Positions 1-12,120 of a DNA stretch of 64,000 bases are shown piece by piece. This DNA is from Diospyros lotus (Eukaryota > Streptophyta > Magnoliopsida > Ericales > Ebenaceae). The notes under the pieces are model-generated. The model saw only the letters and a program-made list of their open reading frames with translations. It had not been told where the DNA came from and made no database searches. Both the position numbers and the translations under genes were made by a program. Positions within the stretch are counted from its first letter, which is position 1; each line of letters starts with the position of its first letter. The stretch spans positions 2,976,001 to 3,040,000 of the forward strand of contig NW_026267104.1 in the NCBI RefSeq assembly GCF_014633365.1. Reading direction: 5' to 3'.

Positions 1-925
1 ACCCCCTGCAAGAAAGAGAGAATGTCATTGTTTGCTTTGCTAGTGAGGACTCCAAGCAAGAAATGAGAACGTAATCGTACCTTCTCTGCACACATTCTTC
101 TTAAATCTGAGATTTTCTTAACTTGGCTTTCAATAAAGCTCTGCCCACCAAATCCGGGGTTCACACCCACATAATCAAGACCAGATCAACCACTGTTCAC
201 AATCAAAGAAAATCATTCCAACAATTCTTTTCCATGTGATCTCATGAACCCACGTTGCAATGTTAAGACTTCATAGGATTAACATTTTCCTCGTGCAATA
301 TCTAATAGCAACTGAATGTTGGCCCAATCGTATTAAATTTAGCGCGCATTAAGAGGTATGTAATCTTGCTTTATGGAATTACTTAAGCACAAATTTTGTC
401 TATCAATTTATGTTAGAATGATATTCTTTTACACCACTATGTGGGTGGATTGCATGAATTCTAACTTGTCTGTCATTTTTATCTTAGAACTGTTATTAAA
501 CACATTTAACATTTAGCATCATGCATATCTATCAAGCTGCCCCAAATTCCCCATATTCATTTTAAATAATTTCTTGCTGCGTGAATGACAAGTCTTTGCT
601 AATCCACACCTGATCATTGATACATTGGAAAGAAGAAAGTATCCAGAGAATTGACACTGAGCAATATGATCATTTTCCTCGATATCATTTACAAGGACTA
701 CCTTAATAAAGAAACAGATCTTACCATCAAGGACATATTCAATAGCACTTAGTGGGGTAGCAGGATTTAAAACAACTCCAGCTCTGGCTGCCAGACTCTT
801 GATCTGAATTATAAGAAAGGTTAAGATACAGTGGTTTGAGGGATATAACTAGAGCAATGAAAGAGAAAAGGCAATCTAGAATTTGGATTAAATAAAGGAG
901 TTCCCCATTGCATGAGGCTCCCTGC
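1..925 (-). pseudogene. Truncated, frameshifted duplicate of the RPE gene
   Basis: This stretch matches, almost base for base, introns and exons of the intact ribulose-5-phosphate 3-epimerase gene at 28.8-30.4 kb. The exon equivalents are 1-5 (cut by the window edge), 81-192 and 725-803. The 725-803 exon is open and reads through the NPAT motif of the family. The 81-192 exon is 112 nt instead of 110 nt. An extra 2 nt near 153-160 change the reading from MSVNPGFGG to M-W-V-stop, so the copy cannot encode RPE. Similarity ends near 923, so the exons for the transit peptide and N-terminal half are missing. The copy lacks the 685-bp solo LTR found in the intact gene's intron but shares the SINE-like patch at about 413-475. 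The rest of the copy lies left of the window. Confidence 0.88.
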
Positions 926-1010
926 TTTTGCGAGGGTAAGGGATGGGTCATCTTTGTACATGGCCTACTATCCTTGATTCCTTACTCTACAAAAGAGACT
1001 GTTTCTATTA
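922..1010 (-). repeat. SINE-like fragment at the RPE duplication breakpoint
   Basis: From about 922 the sequence reads gaggctccctgcttttgcg, then gagggtaagggatgggtc, then a gcaaaagagactgtttc-like end. This resembles the tRNA-related half of plant SINEs, which carry a GGTAAGG..GTAC core, in reverse orientation. It begins where similarity to the intact RPE intron stops. The element is truncated, and I judged its family by eye only. Confidence 0.45.
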
Positions 1011-1860
1011 TAACTCATATTTTTTTTTAATGTATTTCAAAAAAATACAAAATAATATGATAAAAATTTTAAAATATTTTTCAATCTTACCTTGATCATA
1101 TCATATTTTAGTACGAAAAGTATTTCAATATTATATTGATATAAATCTTATCTTATTTATTTTAACAAATGTTTATTCATTTTAACAAATGTTATCTAGG
1201 TGTATATATAGTAGGTGAGTGGTTGGATATTTTATATTATATACGATTAATTGAAAATATAAATATTTTAAAATTTAAATAAAGAGAATTTTTATATAAC
1301 AATAAAATTATTCATTTATTTTAATGCAATTTTGAAGTTACAAGTTTAAATTTTGTGAAGTAATTAATTTTAAATTTTTAAATAAAATGTATTTAAAAAA
1401 ACTTCAATAGTAAAACTTTAAATACCAAAATAGGAATTTCTGACATTGAATGGGATCTTATATTAATATAATACAATTGGTATAGTGAAAAGTCATATGA
1501 TTTAAATTACACCATATTCTTCTCCTTTCTTTGACAAATTGGTAAAATTTGATAGTTTATTCTTCTCCTTTTCTCTCTCTCTCTCTCTCTATCTCTATAT
1601 TTTAGTGATTGTCCAATCATTATCGAATTGAAAAAAAGACGGATAAAATAACAAAATTTTGGCTAATTCACCATACTAATAGAAGAAGAAAGAAAATAAA
1701 ATATAAAATATAAAAATATTTTTGTTATATTAAAAAAAATTAAAATATGCGGAATAATGATAAAGAAAAAATGATTTTAGAGTTGTATAGTTAGGAGAAG
1801 TCTTTTTTTCTTTTTTTACCAAAAGATAAATCAAAAAAGATATAAAACTAGTTATTTAAT
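951..1860. other. AT-rich intergenic DNA with a (CT)n microsatellite
   Basis: No coding signal is visible. The stretch is strongly AT-rich, with an uninterrupted CT dinucleotide run at about 1572-1590 and several homopolymer A/T runs. I see no gene, TIR pair or LTR in it. Confidence 0.6.
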
Positions 1861-2139
1861 AAAAAAAAGAAAAATAAACATGAAAAAGAACTACCATCCT
1901 GGAAATTTACAGAAATGCCCACAACCACGAGATAGAGCAAAGGGGGGGGGGGGTTTATTGAACAACACAGCAAACCATTATTCCACCGTGCAAAGAACCA
2001 GAAAAAGAAAAAGGGAAAGAGAATTAAGGAAGCTCCGAGAGACGACAATTTCCAACTTCCATCTTCTTCTTCTCAGAGACGAAACCCCTATCAGGTCGAC
2101 AGCAGCTTCACACGCTCTTCCGACGAGCGGCAATTCTCC

Positions 2140-2266
2140 ATGACTTTCCCGCTGGCGAACAGCGCCGCCGTCTCCCTGTTCGCAGCCTTTTCCGGCAGGC
2201 TCTGTTCCGCCGCCGCCATGTCTACCGGATCCTTCCTTTTCGAGGAGGTGCCTGCCATTAACACAG
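2140..2266 (+). CDS. Possible orphan first exon of an unrecognised gene
   Basis: An island clearly GC-richer than its surroundings has an ATG at 2140 in a reasonable context. An open frame of 42 codons begins MTFPLANSAAVSLFAAFSG, with an N-terminus rich in Ala, Ser and Leu and one Arg, which is compatible with an organelle-targeting or signal-type leader. It ends at AACACAG followed by gtaaca, a good splice donor. The 2 kb downstream on this strand offer no second exon, and the antisense TOC1-like remnant follows at 2668. The opposite strand is also open over 2091-2273 (60 codons), so the coding strand is not certain. I do not recognise a family. It may be the 5' end of a gene whose remainder was lost, or a transcribed promoter island. 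Confidence 0.25.
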
Positions 2267-2667
2267 GTAACAATTAATCAAACACCGTGGTATGAGCAGT
2301 ACTGCGCAGAGCACAATGATCATGACATTTCGATATCTCTGCAAAAAATATTACTCTCCAATGTGCCACAAATGACGGATCCGTGAGCTTAATTTAAAGT
2401 AAAGAAGAGAGGAAATTCTGTTAGGATTGTCGGTCGGCGATTCCATAAAAAATAAAAAAGAATAGGTATTCACGTTTACATTACACTTTTTTATTTTTTA
2501 ATAAAAATATATTAATTAGATTAAAAATCCATCTCTAATCTAAACAAATAATATTACTCGTATATATATATTTCTTATATTCCCTTGTCTTCCAACAATG
2601 TAATGTTCAAGCTTACTATACTTATTATGCTAGTAGACATTGTATCAGAGTATTAAAATATTATTAA

Positions 2668-3634
2668 TTACATGAATAAAGAAAAAATATTCTTACCATG
2701 AAAAGATTTTATACGAATATGCATCCATAGATTGAGCAACTCATTTTCTCTTAAAGGCTTCACTAGATAGTCGGTTGCCCCGTATTTCAAGCACTTGCCA
2801 ATATCACATACTTGATCCGGTGTTGAATATACTGGAGAATTCAAAACCAATTCACAAATAAGAACTTATTTTCCTATATTATTTGTGAATAAGTACTAAG
2901 AAAATGCTAAAAACTTAACTAAAAGTAAATTTAGGATTTCCTAAGCTACATTATGAACAAGCAAGTAGAAAGAAAATATTAAAAAGCTTTGTAAATAAGT
3001 GAGTATAAAGAGAAAATTAAAAATTTTACTTAAAAGTAAACTTACTGATAAGTGGAATGGATTTGAGCTCTGCATTTTGTGTGATGTACTTCAAAATCTT
3101 GGCACCATTGGCCACCAAAAGGTAAACCTCAGCTAGTATGATATCGACATGTGGCCCTTCAACCGTTAAAGCATTAACTGCATCTCTAGCTGACCACGCA
3201 GAGGTTACTGTGAACCAAGTGCGTATGATGGGTCAGAAATGCAACGACATGCTTTCAAAGCCTCAACTAATTTTCTTTTATATTGAAAATATGAACGTAA
3301 ATATAGACAAAATATTTAAAAGGATTACTAGAAGCCATGTAGCCAATCTCATCTTGTGGGATCAAGGCCCATCTTATTGTTTGTGCTTTTTGTATGCATT
3401 TGGTTTACCAAGATAACCACATTTAGCAGCGTTGTGTTTAGTTAAGTATAGAGAGTGATAATGCATAATACCCTGATAAGAGCATTTGCAGAGAAGGGTG
3501 AGAACTTCTTGACAACTCTCAGGATCACTGTCACAAAGCAGGATCCTCACTTTGCTGCGCACTTCTTCAATGTCATTGTTGTGGATTCTATAGAATCCTC
3601 CTCTGCTCTTCACTATGCCCTTTCCCTTATCCAT
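2668..3634 (-). pseudogene. TOC1/PRR1-like receiver-only remnant
   Basis: Three exons splice in frame: 3472-3634, 3046-3207 and 2668-2831. Introns are gt-ag with phases 1 and 1. The product would be 162 aa. It starts MDKGKGIVK, contains VRILLCDSDPESCQEVLTLL, then VTSAWSARDAV, then GATDYLVKPLRENELLNLW. These follow the pseudo-receiver domain of the plant clock protein TOC1 (PRR1) residue for residue in length. As in pseudo-receivers, the segment around the usual phospho-acceptor Asp is replaced (ILAEVYLL). After the conserved LNLW the sequence degenerates and stops at 2668-2670. No sequence for the linker or the C-terminal CCT domain is visible down to position 1. The alternative donor after TTCATG (2697) leads to no exon I can find. 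All three exons are open, so a short receiver-only protein remains possible. Full-length TOC1 is normally over 500 aa. Confidence 0.8.
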
Positions 3635-4923
3635 GCCAATTACTAATCCCCTGATAAACCCTAATTTGACTCAGAAAAATATCTCTGGCACCCACCCAAC
3701 AATATCTTTGGCACTAAGTCTCTTCAGCTTATATATAGCTTCAAACCAACAACCCATGTGTTCTAAAATATCTGCACCGAGGCATGTGTTAGAGACAAGA
3801 GTTTGGCATACCAAATTGTTAGGTTTGGCCTAATTTCTAGGTACGTAACTTACACTCGGGCTGATGATGTTGATAAGCGCAACGCAGTAGTTGATAATTT
3901 AATCGGATCATATAAATTCTACCGTGTTAATTATCTCTATCCATGATTTCTCCATCATCTGTACAATGCAGCCATCCATAAGAAGGAACGACAAAAATAT
4001 CATAGCAGAAAAGGGCTGTTTTGAAATGCTTTCTTTCAATCCATGAGATGACACTGCCTTTTGCCAAATCATGTTAGATAACACACACCCCCACCAAAAA
4101 AAAAAAAAAAAAAAAAAGAACAATTTTCATGCGATTCTTTACCTTGTGCTCTCTTTCTTTCTGGCTGGCCTGGGATAGTTTCCATCTGTTTTAGAGATGA
4201 ATTAGACAACATCTGCATCAACTCATAGTTCTTTAGCACCAACTAGTCAAGCATTTTGATGATGTCCTGAACTGACTTGAGAAAAATATCCGCACCTACT
4301 CACATGGAACTCTGCCTTCAAATGACACGAGAAAAAAATCCACACCTACTCACATGGAAGAGAGTAAGAATCTTCACCTTCAACCTAAATGATGGTACTT
4401 TAATAGAACTTTGTGCCAATCCAAAAGACCTAGTCTGTTCTTTGCTCGAATCATGGATATGAAACTGAACAAGATAGTACGCATAAGACTATCATCTATG
4501 AGGGTCAGAGAAAAGTCATTTATGTATGTAGTTTTACTTTTATTTTTGCAAAGAGAGTGTTCCTACAACTTGATCCTATAATGTTCTAGTCATCATGAGC
4601 AATCTTATAGATGCATTCACTATTTTGACAAATAATTTTCCAGCTAAATTAAAGCCCTCAAGCTTACACTCAGTGAACAACTTGGAACAGAGAATTGCTG
4701 GAATAATTTGTTCAGATAAGCAAATTTATCAGCAAGGGTTACTGGAGTTACATCAACATAATCATGAAGCTCCAAAAGGAACCCACAAATTTGGGAATTT
4801 ACAAGTTACTTCAGTTATCTTTTCCACTTTCAGCATCCACCTCCATTTTATTTAACCTAACAAATTAGAATGACAAATCCTAAAGAGTTAAACATGTTAT
4901 AAATTTGCATAGAAGACGACCGA
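3635..4923. other. Intergenic, no gene seen
   Basis: The stretch lies between the TOC1-like remnant (its upstream side) and the 3' end of the exonuclease gene. It contains a poly-A run at about 4098-4118. An imperfect direct repeat of about 50 nt sits at 4277-4352, where the sequence cacctactcacatgga occurs twice. Small open frames here show no family features. Confidence 0.55.
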
Positions 4924-7900
4924 TCAGGTAGAATGCACTATCAGCTTCTTTGCCACCAGCCGGATACCAGCACTCTGCTGATAGTCATATGTGTCCAAGG
5001 AGAAGTAGGCATCCACGAAAGTGCCAGGAGTGAACAATGAATCAAGTTCTACAACATCAAACCTACTGAACACGAGCTTCCGCGGGGTGGAAGAAGATTC
5101 CTTTTCATATATCTCTGTGGACCATCTGGCAACATTCCCGTCCGCTACATTAGCTATGCTGGAAAAACATGTAGAGAAGAGGATAAGTTTCCAGTAACAG
5201 CAAGAGAGTTCCCTAATTAGCCGTTACTGCTTTATTGCCTCTTGCAAATACAACAATAAAAGGAATGGAATTCAGATATTAACACCTATTCCAGCTTAAA
5301 GTTCCCAGTAGAACCCAAATTTCTTTGGTGTTTCCCCCATTCTCAAATGAAGCCCCAAAACAGAATCACACATCTAAAGAAAATACCAGCCAAAATGAGG
5401 AGAGCATACTTTATTATTGAATAGAATTGACCCCATTTGGGAAAGAGAAACAGCCAATAAATGGGAGAAGAAGCATATGTGTCCACAAGCACCTAAGAAA
5501 AACTTCCAATATGTAATGTGTATGAACATGTCAGCAATGAAGGGATGCTTATTTAACTTGCATTTTGTAATGGATACACTAGAATGGCACTAAAAGTAGA
5601 ATGAGTATCACATTTGTTAAAAATGAAAAACTTTAAAAGTGTGTTAATTAATATTTCCATTTTGTATCAGATCAGTGAAGTATAAAAGCATAGTTACTAT
5701 ACATATATGAACTTTGAGGAGAAGATAAACTTACTGCAATCGCACCATAGGTGAGTTGAAGAAACCAGGCTTTCTGGTCACTATATGTCTCCACTCAGAA
5801 CTGCTACCAGAATCTACAGACAATTTTTGTGCAAGATTATCACACACATCCAAAACCTGGCAAAGTCTTGGGGTAGCGTCCACAACAAAATTCAACCGTG
5901 GCCGGCCAGCATAATCAACAAATTTTGTACTCATTCCAAACCGCACTTTCAACTTAGTACAGCAAAGCTGCAGTGTAATATTTTTGTGCAATATCTGAAT
6001 TCTTTGAGTACCACGAAAAAATGGGGCAAGAGATGCATTGATAAAAGGAATAGAAACTTCATCAGGCTGTAAGAAGTCAGTATAGCCACTGGAGCCCTTG
6101 GAGCCAGCAGCAGTAGAAGTCTCTGGAGATTCTGAAACTGAGCTAGATTCTCCATCCATGGTGTCATCTTGTTGAAGGGATTCTCTCTCCACTTCATCAG
6201 TTAGTCGGCTCATGACAAAAGGGTCAGCCCGACCTGCACTGGGTTCAGCATGATCCAGAACAATATCCCGTGTGTTAGGAGGAGCCATAAGAGACAGTAT
6301 TGGATGTTTTGCTTCTACGTTTGCATTCCTATGATCTGACAATGGGTGATTTTCACTTCTGACACTTGATGAAGATGCATTTATGTTCACGACCATACCA
6401 CCTGGAGAAGCATTTGCATTTGCATGATTTCTTGTGGTAGCATTTGGAGAAACCCAACTGTTTGCTGTAAGTATGTCTGGCAGGCTTGATTCCTAGATGA
6501 ATAGGAAAATCATTACAATAATCAATTCACTTAACAACATAAATTGGATGTAAATTAAAAAAATAAAAAAAAGAAATGATCAAATATTAAAGTTATGCAG
6601 TTTAACAAACATAACAAGGAGGCAATTCTGCAATGAAATAGGAGGTCAGTTAAAGTCACATGGTTTGATACCTCAAATGGATATCAATTGGCTGTGGACT
6701 AAGCATTATCATTATTTCTTTAGTTAAAAAGCAAGAGCTTTAAACTTAAAAAACAGTAAATGTTTACCAAGAAAAGTACTGTTGCACAGTACTTGAGAAC
6801 TTCAAGATTCATCCGGACGTCATCTAAACTCCTGAGAAATCAACAAATTGTAGATTCATTAGAAACTTACTGCAGATTCATTCTGGATTTCTGAATGCCA
6901 ATATGTATATTGGTCATTCTGAAATAATACATGCACGTGTTCCAATCTGTTATATCCTACTAGCCCAGAAGCCTTAAAAATTGTTGGCTTTAGACAGATC
7001 TGGCCAAATTGATACAGATGGTCAAGCACAAGCAGGCTTCAGGAAGCACTAGAACCACATCCCGCCTCCTAAACTAGCAGAATAAAAGAAAAGGAAATAA
7101 CAGGGAAGGGTGCAGCCAAACAACAGTCTGCATTCAAATAACTTTCCGTCCCACCAATAGACAAGAAGTAAAAAGAGGAGATATAACATAATGTAAGATT
7201 ATAATACAGTTGTCAGAATTTATAATATAAACAAGTGATCATTATATTCACTATAGTTGAAGACTAAAGAATGGAGAAATGGAGATCTATTCTAACGGGG
7301 TGGAGAGCATATTATATTACCTATGTGTTTGCTGTCCAAGCTCAAAATAACTTGCAAGTGTGGCCATCTGTATAGAACAATTCGGTTGCATCAGCACCCC
7401 AAACAAAGGACCAATCAAATGCCATTAGCTAGCTATTACCATAACCCATCATATCTGCATAAGTTGAAAATTTCTGATATCATAGATAATGGACATCAAC
7501 TAACTCTGAAAAATAACATTGAAGACAAATAAGAACAGGGAAATATGCCATCAGAACACATCCTTGACAGAGCCTTAGACCCAACCTTTTGCTCAGCCAT
7601 TTAGATAAACTCCAAAAGACCAAAACGGGTAAAAAAAGGACATGATGTAGATATCCTGGGATGGGGGGTGCAGCCTCCAAAATTACGAAGTTCACCATTT
7701 GATTAGCCAGTCTTCCTTGAATTCAGTACAAGATCATATAAATATGTTCAACACCCACCCCCCCCCCCCCCCTCCCCGAAAAAAAAAAAAGCCTAACAAT
7801 ATCCTAAAAAGTTTTTTGAGTTTCAAAAATATAGCACGCAGATGAATTTCTGAAGCAACCATGTGAGAAAAAAAAAATCTGAATCTTAAGAAATCACTAA

Positions 7901-9290
7901 CTAATTGTGCTACTGCTTTATTTTCGCAATGACGTCAGAAAGCAGGAACAGACAGAAGCAGAGATTGGGTAGAACAAATTGATCAATACTGAAGTCAAAA
8001 CCTACATGAGCATTGAAATCCAAGCAGTAAGAGATGAGAGAAGACAACTCTGAATGTAAAAATAAGATAAATGGGACTGCAAAGATGTAAATAAGATGCA
8101 CTAACTCAATTTGAGCCACCAGAAATGTAAAACAGAATGTTCAGAGACATAAATTCAGCCGAGTCAAGGCAGCTTATATACTTAGCCTGATTATGATAAA
8201 CCCATAGAAACAAAAATATAAATTATTTATAAAAATTCTATCCTGATGCATAAGGACTATAATTTTCCAAAAATCACCTCTCCCATCCCATATTTAACGT
8301 CATTGCCAAACTACAATCCATTTCTGAATTTGGATAAATCATTTAAAAATTTTGAAGAATTTGTCACTAATATTTGAGTTTTTTTTTTGTTGCTCTTTTG
8401 ACTATCCAACCCATGCAGCTGACACCTAGCAGGATTCATAATTTTCTTTTAAATGATTTTTCCAAATCCAGAGCAAGGTTCCAATGTTATCCCCAAATTC
8501 AGACAACCAATTGAAACTCAGGAAATGAGATTAAACCGGCCTCTGGTTAAAAAAAAAGAAAAAGTAAGTGGATATGGCTACAATTAACTCTGCTTGTAGT
8601 TATCTAGTGCTGGTCCCAAGCCTGGAGTAGGCAGGCCAGCAGCCAGTGTCAGGCTCAACGAAAGGTGATCTAGAATTTATATAGTCGACCCACGTATTAG
8701 GATAGAAACTTAGTAGGTTGTGTTAAGGCTACAATTAGACAAGTCACTGAAAAAATAATTGAACTGTTTGAACAGAGATAATACCTTCATATCACCGGCT
8801 CTCTTACCAAACCTCTGAGTTAACAGAGCCAACGAATCAATCGTGCCCTTGGGCTCCGGCGGCGGCCGGTTGATCTCCGCAAAAGCTTCCCGTATCCGAG
8901 CACAGTCGAACCTCAGTATGTTGTGACCCGCCCATATCCTCCCTACAACCACCTCCCAATCAAACCTCAAAAAAACACCCAAAATCGAATCCCTAGAAAC
9001 ACGAACATACCGTGGAGAATATCGAAGACCCGGTCGGCAATTTCGGCAAAGGAGGGGGCGGAAAGGACGGCGTCTTTGGTGATGCCATTGCAGCGGACGC
9101 TGAGGCTGGAGATGAGGGAGAGGTTAGCGGGTCGGACCAGGGTCGAGTAGCTCTGGAGCTCCACCAGTTTCCTGGGGCAAACCAGGATGGCTCCAAATTC
9201 GAGGAGCGCGAATCCCTGTCCGGGTCGGGTCGGGATGGTGGTCTCCACGTCGAAGAAGGCTAATTCGGATCGGTCGGCACTGGAAACCAT
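4924..9290 (-). CDS. NEN2: NEN-type DEDDh 3'-5' exonuclease
   Basis: Six exons join in frame: 9011-9290, 8785-8942, 7321-7367, 6768-6831, 5735-6492 and 4924-5158, giving 513 aa. The start MVSSADRSELAFFDVETT is the first ATG in the GC-rich first exon. The DEDDh residues are visible: D14 and E16 in FFDVET, D106 in HNILRFD, and H161 with D166 in THRSLDDV. This is a RNase T/DnaQ-type exonuclease fold in the first 190 residues. A long variable middle (exon 5) and a conserved plant-specific C-terminus follow. Proteins of this architecture are the Arabidopsis NEN family, nuclease effectors acting downstream of NAC45/86 in sieve-element nuclear degradation. That role is family knowledge, not shown here. 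Length matches the family (about 500 aa). The symbol NEN2 rests on gene order beside TOC1-, PPR- and RPE-type genes; NEN1 is the alternative. I see no defect in the gene. Confidence 0.9.
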
Positions 9291-9585
9291 TTCCCAGAGA
9301 AAGAAGCGAATAGGATGACAATTTGTATGTATCAGCAGTGCGTATATATGTAAACATATATAATGGAAATGGCGGGTAGGGTTTCGGTTTCGCCGTGACC
9401 CACACGAAGAAGAAAGATGCAGATGGATTCGCAAGCAAGTAGAAAGCGTGGAGTATGCCCTTGGATTTTGTTATGGTTTTTAATTTTTATTTTTAAATAA
9501 TTTAATTTTGAAATTGAATGCCCCCACAAGTGATAATAAATTGTCGTTAATTAGAAAGACTGATTTGGGATTTTGGAATTACTTA

Positions 9586-11230
9586 GGGCCTGTTCTCTTT
9601 GCTATTTTCGACCCGTTTTCTGTTTTCAATTTTTCAAAATACTCAAAACATGTTCTCTTTGTTATTTTCAAAAACAGATTTTCAAAAACAAGAAAAAAAA
9701 TTGTGAAGAAAACGCAAAACAGGAAAAAATCGTTTTGGTCGTTTTCAAGCCAAAACACGGTGGAAATTGAAAACACGGAAAACGCCTCATCTTCCTTCTC
9801 ACGCAGGCCTTCTCTCTCAGATTCCATCTCTCTTCCTCCTCCTGAAACTTGAGCACTCCCTCTTCCTTTTCTCTTCCAAGCTTCACTCTCTTTTCCGACC
9901 AGCAACCCATATCTTCCTCGCCGTCGATCGCGCTAGCCATGGCCATCACCGCCGCCAGCGGTCGTCGACTGCCATCTCTTTCCCTATTCCAGATCTGACT
10001 CCATCTTGCCTGTCAATCGCGCTTGCCACGACCATCACCACCGGGAGCAGTCGTTGGCCGCCATCTCTTTCTCTCTTCCAATCGTCGTCGACTTCCTCTC
10101 TTCCTCGTTCGCCATCGCAGTGCTTGCCACCACCATCGCCACCGCCACACGTCGTTGTGACCAGCAACCCAGATCTACCGCACCTTGCCTTCACCCAGGC
10201 CGGTTGTTTCTTCTTCCCCTTGGCTGTTTGCTTATGCCGGTCGTGTCTTCTTCCTCGTCGCTGGTCGCCGCGCCTTGTCTTCGCTTAATTTGATTTGTAT
10301 TCTGATTTCAGTAATTCTTTGTATTCTGATTTCATTAATTTTGTTTCAGTGATTTCATTAAGATGTTTAAATCTGGATCTCTGTTTGTAATTTGATGCTT
10401 AAATTTGAATCTATGTTTGTAATTTTTGGATTATGAATCTGTTTTGGTGAGGAAATAGGGTTTTAGATTTCAAAAATATGATGTGTTCCTTGATTCTTTT
10501 AAAGATTTTTGGAATGGCTCTTGGATTTCAGATTTCAAAAATATGTTGGGTTGATTGAGTTTGTTTGGTGATTGTTGGTATGATAAATGAGATTTTTATT
10601 GGCGATTTTTTGTAGTGTAATTTTGTGTCTTTAGTTTTGAAAGATGACAGTGGCCTAATTCATTATAACTGATTACATGTGCTTGTTGTGAATAGATGCA
10701 CAAGAATTTTAGATGCACAAGCGCATTATAACTAATTATGTGTCTTTGTGTGTGTCAAATGAATAGATGGATTCAAAATGTATGATGAAAGTGAATAACT
10801 ATATATGGCATTATAACTAATTATTTTGTTCTTGTTGAGTTATGTTAAATTGTATATATATATTTTTTGTTGAAAATGTAACATATAGGTACATATATAT
10901 ATCATTGTCACCATACAATTAAACATTTTTTTGTTAAAGTTAATTTATTTTTTGTTTGTATTTTTTTTAATGAGAAAAAAATATTACAAATTTACTAACT
11001 TCAAAATATATATTATTAATAATATACTAGTATTAAATTATTTTAATTTAATAAATAATAAAAAAATTTAAAATTTTAAAGTAAACGCGTTTTCTAATTT
11101 TTAATTTTGAAAAACAGTTTTTCAGAATGACAAAAAGAACGCGTTTTCAAAAATTTCAAAACAAACACTCAAAACACAAAACTGAAAATGAATTTAAAAC
11201 TCAAAACTGAAACACGAAGAGAACACCACC
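9586..11230. mobile_element. PIF/Harbinger-like non-autonomous DNA transposon
   Basis: The element begins GGGCCTGTTCTCTTTG and ends with the imperfect inverted copy (CGAAGAGAACACCACC on this strand). Twelve of 16 terminal positions match. It is flanked on both sides by TTA (9583-9585 and 11231-11233), the target duplication typical of PIF/Harbinger/Tourist elements. Inside are subterminal A/T-rich repeats built around caaaaac/gttttc. A GC-rich CT-strand island at about 9770-10290 repeats motifs such as gccatctctttc and caccaccatcgcc. An AT-rich tail follows. I find no transposase or DDE motif, so it depends on an autonomous relative or is dead. The island may be the 5' exon of a lost transposase or a captured gene fragment. 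Confidence 0.72.
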
Positions 11231-11430
11231 TTAGCATCTCAACATCTTTGATTATAATTTCTAATATTTTTTACGTTTTATTTTATAAAGAAATGATTTT
11301 TTTTTTTAATTTGAACCAACAAGAATATTCTTTACCAACAACACCCTATGGCTGATATTCTTTACTTATCTCTATTGAACGCAATTCACAGGAATGCGAT
11401 TTTGTTCACCCCTTTAACGCGAGGACCATC

Positions 11431-12120
11431 TGATGGATGCCCTGGTTCCCGGAAGGGTGATTTTTGCCTAACTATCACAGGATAGAAGGTAGAAATCGGG
11501 ATTGTGAAGAACACTTCACTAGTTACGTTTTTGATTTCTCATTAGCCTCAAATGAAAGGAGATCAAAGCCTTATATTGTGGCTGACAATGACCCCTTAGA
11601 TGCCTAAGTACATGAATGCAGAGAATGTAACTTAAGCAACTACATGAATGCAAGCAATAATGCAGTACATCAATGCTGGAAATAAAGAGATACATGAATG
11701 CTGAAAATAAAAGAGCAATTAAAGGAAATACATAATGTATGCAAATTATGTATCTATTGAAGGAGCCAGATCAAGTGAACTGACTTGGCTCTTGGTCTTC
11801 ATCTGATGGCTGGACGAAATGGGCTGATGGGCCTGTTGGACTGGGCCTGTGATGGGCTAGGTCTGGTGGGCTTCATCATGCTGGGCTAGGCTGGCCCCTT
11901 GTGGCTGCACTGTGGGTTGACTGTGCATGCTGGTGCTGGGCTGCAGCCCCAGATGGCACCTGTTGGTGCACTGGTTGGTATGGCGGAGCCTCGCTTGGCG
12001 CAGCATGCTTGTCACTGCTATCGGGTTGCTGAGAACTCTCGCATGTTGCGCCAATGTCCGGGCTGTTGTCCGAGTCGAGTGTGTCCCAAACCTCAAGAGC
12101 TGAGACTTGAGTTCCTAACA
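11431..12120 (-). repeat. 3' LTR of the 3.2-kb gypsy element
   Basis: This is the 690-bp direct repeat partner of 13971-14660, about 98% identical by eye. In element orientation it starts TGTTAGGAACTCAAG directly after the polypurine tract and ends CATCCATCA. The open gag-protease frame runs on into this LTR and stops at 11876. Confidence 0.93.

Noticed and set aside
4595..4855. 86-codon plus-strand frame downstream of the exonuclease
   Set aside because: No motif, no start context or splice support, and AT-rich composition like the surrounding spacer.
9767..10293. Long open frames in the GC-rich island
   Set aside because: They lie inside the PIF/Harbinger-like element and arise from repetitive Ser/Pro/His-type codons on several frames at once.
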